Assembly: GCA_945903615.1 (NCBI GenBank)
Contig: CAMDOL010000013.1
Coordinates: 1 to 18,888, forward strand
DNA length: 18,888 nucleotides
From: Rickettsia typhi
GTDB taxonomy: Bacteria; Pseudomonadota; Alphaproteobacteria; Rickettsiales; UBA1997
Direction of reading: 5' to 3'
Under the pieces are notes generated by a model, which was given only the letters and a program-made list of their open reading frames with translations, made no database searches and was not told where the DNA came from. Positions 1 to 6,954 of this stretch are shown here, piece after piece (position 1 is the stretch's first letter; each line of letters begins with the position of its first letter). Both the position numbers and the translations under genes were made by a program.

Positions 1-68
1 CCCAATAACAGGTGCCCAACCAAATTGAACCAAAACCGAAACACAAATACCAACAAATAATAAAGCGA

Positions 69-1280
69 ATGATCAAGAACAAAAACATTGCAATCATAGG
101 CGCAGGACCGAGTGGTTTAATGGCGGCAGAAATTATTGCTGCAGCTGGACACCAAGTGTCATTATACGATCAAATGCCAACCTTTGGTCGCAAATTTATG
201 ATGGCAGGAAGAGGTGGTTTGAATTTAACTCATAGTGAGCCTTTGGAAAAGTTTATCACTCGCTACAAGGAAGCCTCAGATTGGCTTGAGCCTCATATCA
301 AAGCCTATACGCCACAAGATCTGCGGGTTTGGTGTGAAGAGTTGGGACAAGAAACTTTTGTTGGTAGTAGTGGAAGAATTTTTCCGCGTATTATGAAAGC
401 ATCCCCACTGCTTCGTGCGTGGATTAAAAGATTGGATCAGCTTGGAGTCCATTATTATGTTCGCCATTCTTGGCAAGGCTTTGATGGTGAAGAACTTATT
501 TTTAGTAATGCCCAAAAACAAATAGTAAAGGTGAGACCAGATGCAACCTTGTTGGCACTTGGTGGGGCTTCTTGGCCAAGTTTGGGTTCGGACGGCTCTT
601 GGGTTGATATACTTTCAAGATATGGTGTAGAAATTTCTCCGCTTCGTCCAGCCAATTGCGGTTTTGTTGTGCCGTGGTCAAAATATCTTGCTGATCGTTT
701 TGCCGGAACTCCGCTCAAATCTGCAACTATTACCCATCAAGGAATTTCTGGTTCAGGAGAAATAATGATAACAAAGCAAGGTATTGAAGGAGGGTCAGTT
801 TATTATCTAGCCGCTAGTTTGCGTGAAGTTATAAAAGCCGAAGGTAAAGCTATTTTGTATTTAGATTTACGCCCAGCGGTTTCACTTCTTGCGCTGACAG
901 AAAAATTACAATTGCGCGGCAAAACATCTCTGAGTAATTATTTGCGCAAAGTTGGATTCTCATCTCTAGCTATTGCTTTGCTGCACGAAATTATACCATC
1001 AGAGCAGCTGACAAAAGTAACTCCAAATATTTTAGCAGGATATCTTAAAGCCTTACCAATCACAATAATTAGAACAGCAGATATAGCGCGCGCTATTTCC
1101 AGTGCAGGAGGAATCAGCCGTCAATCTGTAGATAAAAATTTTATGTTAAAAGCTAAGTCGGGAGTTTTTGTGGCAGGTGAAATGTTGGATTGGGAAGCAC
1201 CAACAGGAGGTTATCTTTTACAAGCTTGCTTTAGCACTTCAGTATCGGCAGCAAAGGGCGTATTGGACTTTATGAAATAA
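69..1280 (+). CDS. NAD(P)/FAD-dependent oxidoreductase, HI0933/TIGR03862-like flavoprotein
   Basis: A soluble FAD-binding protein of about 403 residues. The N-terminal Rossmann motif GAGPSG is at residues 11-16. It is followed by the family block GRKFMMAGRGGLNLTHSE at 40-57, and by a C-terminal AGEMLDWEAPTGGYLLQACF block that closes the FAD site. These blocks are diagnostic of the HI0933-like (BaiN/RdsA) family, specifically the TIGR03862 branch. The physiological substrate of most members is unknown. I chose the ATG at 69 because the Rossmann strand begins four residues later. An in-frame GTG at 12 would add 19 polar residues with no family counterpart, and an in-frame TAA at 6-8 closes the frame upstream. 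The gene converges on mlaC with only 29 bases between, and no strong terminator is visible there. Family assignment is firm; function is not. Confidence 0.9.
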   Translation: MIKNKNIAIIGAGPSGLMAAEIIAAAGHQVSLYDQMPTFGRKFMMAGRGGLNLTHSEPLEKFITRYKEASDWLEPHIKAYTPQDLRVWCEELGQETFVGSSGRIFPRIMKASPLLRAWIKRLDQLGVHYYVRHSWQGFDGEELIFSNAQKQIVKVRPDATLLALGGASWPSLGSDGSWVDILSRYGVEISPLRPANCGFVVPWSKYLADRFAGTPLKSATITHQGISGSGEIMITKQGIEGGSVYYLAASLREVIKAEGKAILYLDLRPAVSLLALTEKLQLRGKTSLSNYLRKVGFSSLAIALLHEIIPSEQLTKVTPNILAGYLKALPITIIRTADIARAISSAGGISRQSVDKNFMLKAKSGVFVAGEMLDWEAPTGGYLLQACFSTSVSAAKGVLDFMK

Positions 1281-1309
1281 TCTTAATACCAATTAACACC
1301 ACAGCGCGA

Positions 1310-1960
1310 TTATAATTTTTTCTTTTGCACACCAGCTGGCTTGTTATTTTCTGCCTTTAACTTTGCATTACGCTCTTTTAAATCAATAATAAATTTATCT
1401 AAACCATCTTTAGCGATCACTGCTCCAAACTCTGATCTTTGGGTCTCAATAAGGCTTATCCCTTCAGCGACAATATCAAAAATGAGAAAATTAGATTTAT
1501 TAACCGAAGTGTCATTATTTTTTTTGACTCTAAAATCAATATTGATAGCTGGAGAATTGCCTTTGTTATAAAAAAAGCATTTAGCGGTGTAATAATTTCC
1601 ATCGTTATTGACTGAAGCAATAGAAAATGTCTCGCCACTATAACCAGTAAATTTGGAGCTGTAGCTATTGATCATAAACTCGTGGTAAAGTTTTTTGAAT
1701 TGTTCTTTTTGCTCATCATTGGCAAGGCGATAATTTTTTCCTAAGACAAATTTAGAAATCCAGTCATTATCAATAACAGCATCAATTGTTTTGATAAGTT
1801 GATCTCTTTTTTGATTAATGTTTAATTTTTTATCATCAGCAATTTTGATAATTTTATTGCCTAAATCATTAATTAATATTTCCACTTCTTTGGTTTCATT
1901 AGCAAAAGATAGATTTGCAGAAAGAAGCAAGATGATAACGGATGAGATAATTCTGAACAT
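1310..1960 (-). CDS. mlaC: MlaC-type periplasmic phospholipid-binding protein
   Basis: A 216-residue protein with an N-terminal signal peptide (hydrophobic stretch about residues 3-20, likely cleaved after SFA) and a full-length MlaC/Ttg2D domain. Typical features are the early segment on a DAVIDNDWISKFVLG theme, then the strand pattern around YSGETFSIASV and the IVAEGISLIETQRSEF block. In known systems MlaC shuttles phospholipid between MlaA at the outer membrane and the inner-membrane MlaFEDB complex. It lies two bases downstream of mlaA on the same strand, so the outer-membrane and periplasmic partners are co-transcribed. No mlaF, mlaE or mlaD is in the window, so those would have to lie elsewhere. 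The C terminus is lysine-rich and probably disordered. Confidence 0.9.
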   Translation of the reverse strand: MFRIISSVIILLLSANLSFANETKEVEILINDLGNKIIKIADDKKLNINQKRDQLIKTIDAVIDNDWISKFVLGKNYRLANDEQKEQFKKLYHEFMINSYSSKFTGYSGETFSIASVNNDGNYYTAKCFFYNKGNSPAINIDFRVKKNNDTSVNKSNFLIFDIVAEGISLIETQRSEFGAVIAKDGLDKFIIDLKERNAKLKAENNKPAGVQKKKL

Positions 1961-1962
1961 AT

Positions 1963-2736
1963 TTATTTATTTGAAATTAAGGAACCTCTTCTTTGTAAAT
2001 AACCACTACGAATTGCGGCATATATATCGAAAGAATTTTTTCTGACATCATCAACTATTTCAATTAGTCCTTCCCTAGCATCAGCACCTTTCATTACAGA
2101 TAATGCAATAGCCTGATCATTGCTAATCCAATCTTTTGATCCGTCAATATTTAAACTATTAAAGGAAAGTGGACTAACTAACTTTTCAATTGTATAGCCA
2201 GAAAAATCGCGAACATCGCTAGGTCCGGCCAAGGGAATGACTAAATATGGACCGGGCTTGATTCCATATTTTCCAAGAGTTTGTCCCAAATCCTCCTTTT
2301 TGTAAGTAATTTTTTTACTACCAGCAACATCAAATAAACCGCCAACACCTAAAGTTGTGTTGATTAAAAATGATGATAAACTTGCCATAGAATTAGTGCC
2401 GTCACCTTGTAAAAGTGAGTTAACTATTGAAAGTGGCGCTTCAATATTATTAATAAAATTGCGAACCGAGTTGCGAACCATCTTTGGCACAAATCTGCGG
2501 TAATTTTTAACTGCGGGTAGAGCAATGTTTTTGTCTAATACTTCGTTAAAAGCAAAAATTTTACGATTGAAATTTTCAAATGGATCATAGATGAGTTGAT
2601 CATTTTTATTGCCAGCAATTTCTTCGCCCCCATAGTTATCATCAAAATTAAATTGGGTTGGTTTGTTGCTAGCCAAAGCTTGATTTTGAAAAACACAACA
2701 AAACATTAGAGTTACTATTACGAATCTATAAATCAT
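1963..2736 (-). CDS. mlaA: MlaA (VacJ) outer-membrane lipid asymmetry protein
   Basis: A 257-residue MlaA homologue. The signature block DPFENFNRKIFAFNEVLDK starts near residue 51. It is followed by NNIEAPLSIVNSLLQGD, FLINTTLGVGGLFDVA, EDLGQTLGKYGIKPGPYLV and PLAGPSDVRDFSGY, which span the family domain. MlaA sits in the outer membrane and removes misplaced phospholipid from the outer leaflet, handing it to MlaC, which is the next gene here. The N terminus is a hydrophobic signal sequence, but no proper lipobox is seen: the candidate cysteines follow LMF and MFC, with bulky residues at the -1 position. Processing by signal peptidase I after QALA looks more likely than lipidation. Palindromic element A lies just upstream, 40 bases from the start codon. 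Confidence 0.93.
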   Translation of the reverse strand: MIYRFVIVTLMFCCVFQNQALASNKPTQFNFDDNYGGEEIAGNKNDQLIYDPFENFNRKIFAFNEVLDKNIALPAVKNYRRFVPKMVRNSVRNFINNIEAPLSIVNSLLQGDGTNSMASLSSFLINTTLGVGGLFDVAGSKKITYKKEDLGQTLGKYGIKPGPYLVIPLAGPSDVRDFSGYTIEKLVSPLSFNSLNIDGSKDWISNDQAIALSVMKGADAREGLIEIVDDVRKNSFDIYAAIRSGYLQRRGSLISNK

Positions 2737-2776
2737 TATTAGCGTTATTGGTGATTTGGGCTGTATTTTCTGTATT

Positions 2777-2941
2777 TATACCCAAACAAGTTGAAGATAC
2801 CGACTTCTGACTTCGGCTTTTTTGTAAAAATTCACTCGGAGAATTTGGCTGTATCACTTGATACAGCCTGCATTCTCCGTCGTGATTTTTCCTAAAAAAT
2901 CCTTTGTCATAAGATCGGTATCTTCAACTTGTTTGGGTATA
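2777..2941. repeat. Palindromic element A: 165-bp nested inverted repeat
   Basis: The ends are a perfect 27-bp inverted repeat (2777-2803 with 2915-2941) beginning TATACCC. The whole element is a quasi-palindrome. Inside the outer arms are imperfectly paired T/A-rich segments. Next comes a stem CGGAGAAT (2837-2844) with ATTCTCCG (2872-2879), then a small asymmetric loop TT/TGC, and finally a 10-bp hairpin GGCTGTATCA (2847-2856) with TGATACAGCC (2859-2868). The ends read TA|TACC...GGTA|TA, so the element could be TA-flanked as in IS630/mariner-type miniature transposons; that is inference. Its right arm codes the last 11 residues of the neighbouring TPR gene. It shares its core with element B at 13012-13212. 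No ORF of its own is evident. Confidence 0.85.
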
Positions 2942-3380
2942 GACCGGCTTCAGAATTTCCTAATATCTGGTCAATTTTTTCTTTATAGCTTGGACTTTTT
3001 TCTAATAATTCATCAATCACTTTTTGAGCTTCGTCAAAATTATGATTTAATATTAAACAGATGATGAGTTGGTAATAGGCATCATAATTTTTGGGCCAGA
3101 ATTTTTTGGTGATTTTGAATCTAAAAATTGCTTCTTTTAAATCCCCATCTTCTAAATGCTTCATTCCCAAATTGTAGTTTGTGGCAGATAAATCTTGGGA
3201 TTTTTCTCTGATAGAATGGTATTCAGTGACTACGCGATTAAGCAGTTTATCAAAAAAGCCAGATAACTTATCAAGTTTTCCCCCCAGATGATTTTCTTCT
3301 GAAGCCGGATTGACCTTTTTTACATCTGGTTTGCCACCTAGGTTGGTAATTCTTTTAATTGATCTGATAATATCAAACAT
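2907..3380 (-). CDS. Small TPR-repeat protein with a repeat-derived C terminus
   Basis: A 157-residue protein without signal peptide or membrane segment. Residues about 67-98 and 100-132 look like two tetratricopeptide repeats (a TNYNLGMKHLEDGDLKEAIFRF helix pair, then the AYYQLIICLILNHNFDEAQKVI pair), suggesting a protein-binding scaffold. The first 60 residues are charged and may form a helix. Its start overlaps the end of the methyltransferase gene by 8 bases (ATGTTTGA), implying translational coupling. The final residues LYPNKLKIPIL (147-157) and the stop lie within the right arm of element A. The original C terminus was therefore probably replaced when the element inserted. The partner and role are unknown. 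Confidence 0.75.
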   Translation of the reverse strand: MFDIIRSIKRITNLGGKPDVKKVNPASEENHLGGKLDKLSGFFDKLLNRVVTEYHSIREKSQDLSATNYNLGMKHLEDGDLKEAIFRFKITKKFWPKNYDAYYQLIICLILNHNFDEAQKVIDELLEKSPSYKEKIDQILGNSEAGLYPNKLKIPIL

Positions 3381-4143
3381 ATTTAAAATGTTTTATTGAA
3401 ACATAAAAGACTTGCCAAGTTGTAAAGATTTTATTGTTCAAATTAAAATTTTTCAAATAAAAACTGTTCAAAAGATCAAATTGTTTTTTGCCTAAATAAT
3501 TTTTATTAGTGCTATAGCCAGCACCTATTGATTTTATTGATTTTAAAAGCGAATAAAGATCAGGATAACAAAGAGATATTGTTTCAGATTTGATTTGATA
3601 ATTTAAATGTAAATCAGTGAGAATTTTTTGCAGCTGGTCTTGAGTAATAAAATTGTTAATTGATAAGTTGATTTGACAATTTTGGCAAGTGCTCCGCAAC
3701 TCCTGCAAACTCTTGTTTCCCAATATACTAAAATAAAGATTTCCATCATTTTTTATAGTGCTGAAAATATCATCAATAGCCTTTTCCAAGTTGTTAAGCC
3801 ATTGAAAACTAAGTGACGACAAAACTAAATCAAAACTATTTTCTCGCAAGGGCAGGGCTTCAATATCAGCAATAATTTTGTGGGTTGAGAATGGGTTTTT
3901 GATAAGCATTTTGTCGGCAATATCCAGCTGAAAAATTTTTTTATCAGAAAATTTAGATAAAATTTCTTCAGCAATAAAGCCAGTTGCTGAACCTAAATCG
4001 ATGATATTTTTAGCATGGGAAATATCTTTTTTTGCCAGCTCAACCAAATTTTTTGCTACTATTTTCTGCAAAATTGCATTTGGATTATAGCTTTGGTGAG
4101 CTTGATTAAAATTGGCTTTTATTTTTGATTTATCAAGCAACAT
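3373..4143 (-). CDS. bioC: SAM-dependent methyltransferase, BioC-like
   Basis: A 256-residue class I methyltransferase. Motif I is DLGSATG (49-55), acidic residue D74 follows the second strand, and the post-I block DIEALPLRENSFDLVLSSL runs through 93-111, followed by QWL. The C-terminal KSIKSIGAGYS stretch (201-211) matches the conserved KxIGA region of malonyl-ACP O-methyltransferase BioC, which primes pimelate synthesis for biotin. The start overlaps the ispG stop by one base (TAATG), and the end overlaps the TPR gene by 8 bases. No other biotin genes are in the window. A related class, mitochondrial-type NDUFAF5 methyltransferases, also resembles BioC, so the substrate remains open. Confidence 0.72.
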   Translation of the reverse strand: MLLDKSKIKANFNQAHQSYNPNAILQKIVAKNLVELAKKDISHAKNIIDLGSATGFIAEEILSKFSDKKIFQLDIADKMLIKNPFSTHKIIADIEALPLRENSFDLVLSSLSFQWLNNLEKAIDDIFSTIKNDGNLYFSILGNKSLQELRSTCQNCQINLSINNFITQDQLQKILTDLHLNYQIKSETISLCYPDLYSLLKSIKSIGAGYSTNKNYLGKKQFDLLNSFYLKNFNLNNKIFTTWQVFYVSIKHFKYV

Positions 4144-5276
4144 TATTTTTGGTAAGAGATTTTTTCCGCTTCTTCTTCAATCAACTTAACAATGTGATCG
4201 ACTAAATCTACAGAATCAATTTTGTGATTTGGTTTGCCGTCTATATAAACATTGTGGCGATTATTGCCGCCACCAGTAATGCCAATTCTGGTGTGAGCAG
4301 CCTCGCCAAGTCCATTAACCACGCAGCCCAGAATTGAAATATCAAAAGAGGCTTTGATATGCTCAACTCTTTTTTCCACCGCTTCAACAGTCTTGATCAC
4401 GTCAAAACCTTGTCGGGCACAAGATGGACAAGAAATAATATTTACTCCACGACTACGCAACCCAAGTGATTTTAAAATATGATAAGCAACTTTCACCTCT
4501 TCAAACGGCAAGGCGGAAAGCGAGACACGAATAGTATCGCCAATGCCATTCATCAATAAATGACCAAGTCCAATTGAAGATTTGACTGTTCCTGCCATCA
4601 AGCTGCCGGCTTCGGTGATGCCGATGTGCAAAGGATAATCACAAACTTCAGCAAGTTTTTTATAAGCAGCAATTGCTAGCATTGCATCGGAAGCCTTCAC
4701 GCTAATTTTAGTTTCAAAAAAATCATTATCTTCCAAAATTTTAAGGTGTCTTTGTGCCGATTCCACAAGGGCTTCTGGCGTTGGAGTTTTATATTTATTA
4801 AGCAAATCTTGCTCCAAAGATCCGGCGTTAACACCAATGCGAATCGCGCAGCCATAGTCTTTGGCAGCTTTAACAACTTCTTTTACTTTTTCATCTGAGC
4901 CAATATTTCCTGGATTAATGCGCAAACATTTTGCTCCAGCCTGCGCCGCTTCAATAGCTCGACGATAATGAAAATGAATATCAGCGATAATTGGAACTTG
5001 GCAATATGGAATAATTTGTTTTAGCGCAATAGCCGATTCTTGATCGGGAATTGAAATGCGCATCAAATCAGCTCCAGCTTCCACACAACTGGCAACTTGG
5101 CGAATCGTGCCTTGAATATCGGTGGTCAAAGTGTTGGTCATTGATTGCACCGCAATTGGCGCAGCGTTATCCCCGTAACCACCAATTTTAACATTGCCTA
5201 CCGAAATTTGTTTTGTTTTGCGGCGATTAATAAAACGGTACGGCCTGATTTCGGCCAAAGCTTCACTTAAACTCAT
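4143..5276 (-). CDS. ispG: (E)-4-hydroxy-3-methylbut-2-enyl-diphosphate synthase IspG (GcpE)
   Basis: A 377-residue protein that is full length for bacterial IspG. It performs the penultimate step of the MEP isoprenoid pathway, reducing methylerythritol cyclodiphosphate to HMBPP with a [4Fe-4S] cluster. The N-terminal TIM-barrel domain is seen from VGNVKIGG through [13 protein letters not shown] and the RINPGNIG block. The cluster ligands are C283 and C286 in [10 protein letters not shown] and C318 in [10 protein letters not shown], with the spacing known from E. coli. No key residue is missing. Its start lies inside the last codons of tyrA (14-base overlap), and its stop touches the methyltransferase start, so it sits mid-operon. 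Confidence 0.97.
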   Translation of the reverse strand: MSLSEALAEIRPYRFINRRKTKQISVGNVKIGGYGDNAAPIAVQSMTNTLTTDIQGTIRQVASCVEAGADLMRISIPDQESAIALKQIIPYCQVPIIADIHFHYRRAIEAAQAGAKCLRINPGNIGSDEKVKEVVKAAKDYGCAIRIGVNAGSLEQDLLNKYKTPTPEALVESAQRHLKILEDNDFFETKISVKASDAMLAIAAYKKLAEVCDYPLHIGITEAGSLMAGTVKSSIGLGHLLMNGIGDTIRVSLSALPFEEVKVAYHILKSLGLRSRGVNIISCPSCARQGFDVIKTVEAVEKRVEHIKASFDISILGCVVNGLGEAAHTRIGITGGGNNRHNVYIDGKPNHKIDSVDLVDHIVKLIEEEAEKISYQK

Positions 5277-6267
5277 AGTTAATTATTTTGGATTTAATTT
5301 GATTGAGAAATTGGGTTAAAGATTGGGAGTTGGGATCGAATTTTTGAGGATGATCAACTATGGCGGTAAAGTCTTTTAATCCAGAGCCCGCAAATGTTTG
5401 AAACTTTTTGGTATCAGGCAAATTCAAAAAGCAAGAAACCAAAGCCATTCTTCTGAAAATCAAACCATTTTGATCTGGAAAGTCCTTCAAAAATTTATCA
5501 ATATTTTGCAGATAAAGTTGCAAATAATGTTCAATATTTTTACGATTTAATCCAAAAATTTCTTGCCAAATTTTTGGATTAGAATTTTGCAGGCGAAAAT
5601 GTTTATTGAGAGTTTCGTCATCACCATTTTCAAAATTTTCTTGTGCTATAAAAGCTAAAAATTGTGGTAAATGTGAAACTAAAGCAAAAATTTTATCATG
5701 TTCTATAGAATCAAGAAATTCAACGCTTAAACCAAGTTTATGCCAAAAGAATTCTATTTTTTTTATAGTGCTTTGTTCATTGATTTTGCTTGGACAAATA
5801 ATGGTTTTTTTGCCAGAAAATAAATCTTTATTTGAATTTATAACTCCAGATTTCTCAGAGCCAGCAATTGGGTGACAAGCAACAAAGTTTTTAGCTTTTT
5901 CAAGCAAAATTTTTTCTGCTAATGGTAAAGTAAAATCTTTTAAGGAGCCCACATCAATAATTAGGGTTTGATCCCCCAATAAAGGCAAGAGTTTTTTAAA
6001 AATTTGTTCATAGCTAGAAAGTGGAGTGCAAATAATAACCAAATCATCATTGGAAATTTTTTGATTGAAGTTATATTGTTCATCGATTATTTTTTTTGCG
6101 ATTGCAAAGTCAATTTGAGATTGGTCAATATCAAAGCCAAAAATAGATCGAGCAATGTTGTGTTTTTTGCAAGCATAAGCCAAGCTGCCACCAATTAATC
6201 CAAGACCAATAATGTGGATGTTATTAAATAAAAATTCAAGCTGATCAATTTTGGTTTTGTTCGGCAT
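5263..6267 (-). CDS. tyrA: Prephenate/arogenate dehydrogenase (TyrA family)
   Basis: A 334-residue NAD(P)-dependent dehydrogenase for oxidative decarboxylation of prephenate in tyrosine synthesis. The Rossmann motif GLGLIGGS is at residues 21-28. The catalytic histidine is H132 in [11 protein letters not shown]. The helical dimer domain contains [10 protein letters not shown] (about 197-206). The arginine of [11 protein letters not shown] (R225) aligns with the prephenate-binding arginine of the family. I prefer the ATG at 6267. The only upstream alternative is a TTG at 6318, which adds 17 residues of low complexity. There is no ACT or chorismate mutase domain. The C terminus carries an extra segment with [11 protein letters not shown] whose role is unclear. 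It is the first gene of the minus-strand string. Confidence 0.88.
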   Translation of the reverse strand: MPNKTKIDQLEFLFNNIHIIGLGLIGGSLAYACKKHNIARSIFGFDIDQSQIDFAIAKKIIDEQYNFNQKISNDDLVIICTPLSSYEQIFKKLLPLLGDQTLIIDVGSLKDFTLPLAEKILLEKAKNFVACHPIAGSEKSGVINSNKDLFSGKKTIICPSKINEQSTIKKIEFFWHKLGLSVEFLDSIEHDKIFALVSHLPQFLAFIAQENFENGDDETLNKHFRLQNSNPKIWQEIFGLNRKNIEHYLQLYLQNIDKFLKDFPDQNGLIFRRMALVSCFLNLPDTKKFQTFAGSGLKDFTAIVDHPQKFDPNSQSLTQFLNQIKSKIINYEFK

Positions 6268-6341
6268 AAGATAAATTATATATTTACTTTTAAGAATAGT
6301 ATTTATAGTTTTAATCAATAAATCAATTCATTGCTAGCCTT
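6268..6341. promoter_or_regulatory. Divergent spacer with candidate promoters
   Basis: This 74-base AT-rich gap separates the tyrA operon (-) from the lipoprotein-ctpA set (+), so both must be started here or nearby. On the minus strand a perfect TATAAT lies at 6275-6280, so close to the tyrA ATG that the transcript would be nearly leaderless. On the plus strand TATAGT at 6304-6309 is a possible -10 box for the lipoprotein. No convincing -35 hexamer is visible for either, so the calls are weak. Confidence 0.3.
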
Positions 6342-6509
6342 ATGAAAAAATTTTTAATTCTTTCTTTACTTAGTTTGCTTATTTCTTCCTGCTCTAGCGG
6401 AAAGGTTCTCGATGTTAAAAGTCCTTGCGTTTCTAATAATGACGGTCCTTGTGGCCACAGAAAACCAGTCAATGATTGGTGGTTAAATAAAAATGGTATA
6501 AAATCTTAG
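6342..6509 (+). CDS. Small lipoprotein (DUF2706-like)
   Basis: A 55-residue protein. It starts MKKFLILSLLSLLISSCSSG, a textbook type II signal with lipobox ISSC, so C17 would be the lipidated residue. The mature part is only about 39 residues: a C...C pair in SPCVSNNDGPCG and a tryptophan-rich NDWWLNKNG end. From memory this resembles a small Rickettsia-restricted lipoprotein family (DUF2706); I could not check this. The two mature cysteines could form a disulfide in the periplasm. It is the first gene of the plus-strand set leading into ctpA and ends 7 bases before the next start, which suggests a shared transcript. Function is unknown. Confidence 0.75.
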   Translation: MKKFLILSLLSLLISSCSSGKVLDVKSPCVSNNDGPCGHRKPVNDWWLNKNGIKS

Positions 6510-6516
6510 AAATAGT

Positions 6517-6900
6517 ATGGCTGAAGGAACCTCATTCGCGGAGAAATACGCAAGTAAAAGTAAAAACAATCTATCTCAACTTATCAAACATAAACAGGAA
6601 CAAAAAATGACAACAGAAGCAATAAGTATGAACTCCTCTTTTAGTAATCAAAACCCAGCGGTTGAAAATACTAAAGCTAGTAAATCAGATTTAATTTATC
6701 TTGTTAAGGGTGTCGATGATAATCGCAGCGCTTGGTACTATGTTTTGATAGAAAGATTAAAACTTTCCTTGTTTTTAAAAGCACTAAATGACGATATTAT
6801 CCATTTAGAGAATTATGGTGAAATCCTTCATTCTGCCTATGGTGACGAACCGCCTCAAGACATTACTGACAATCTTAAAAAGGAATACGATATAAAGTAA
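6517..6900 (+). CDS. Hypothetical protein, conserved-looking C-terminal block
   Basis: A 127-residue protein with no signal peptide or membrane segment. The first 55 or so residues are polar and probably disordered. The second half, from about residue 58, is compact: DNRSAWYYVLIERLKLSLFL, then a helix, ENYGEILHSAYGDEPPQDI, ending on EYDIK. That half looks like a small folded domain under constraint. I do not recognise the family with confidence; a rickettsial DUF2671-type protein is only a guess. An internal ATG at 6607 (MTTEAIS) could be the true start, because the leader before it is low in structure. It lies between the lipoprotein and ctpA, so a link to envelope processing is possible but unproven. 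Confidence 0.65.
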   Translation: MAEGTSFAEKYASKSKNNLSQLIKHKQEQKMTTEAISMNSSFSNQNPAVENTKASKSDLIYLVKGVDDNRSAWYYVLIERLKLSLFLKALNDDIIHLENYGEILHSAYGDEPPQDITDNLKKEYDIK

Positions 6901-6954
6901 TCTTTATATCTGTCAACCTTGACAAACCTCTCCAACATAATTCGCAACTTAATA

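Noticed and set aside
455..718. Minus-strand open frame opposite the flavoprotein gene
   Set aside because: It is fully inside a well-supported gene on the other strand, and its product has no recognisable motif or signal.
1281..1309. CtrA-like TTAA-spacer-TTAA site
   Set aside because: The spacer is six bases, not seven, and it lies between convergent genes where a promoter is unlikely.
2858..3064. Plus-strand open frame across element A and the TPR gene
   Set aside because: It arises from the palindrome and the antisense of the TPR gene; no start signal or domain supports it.
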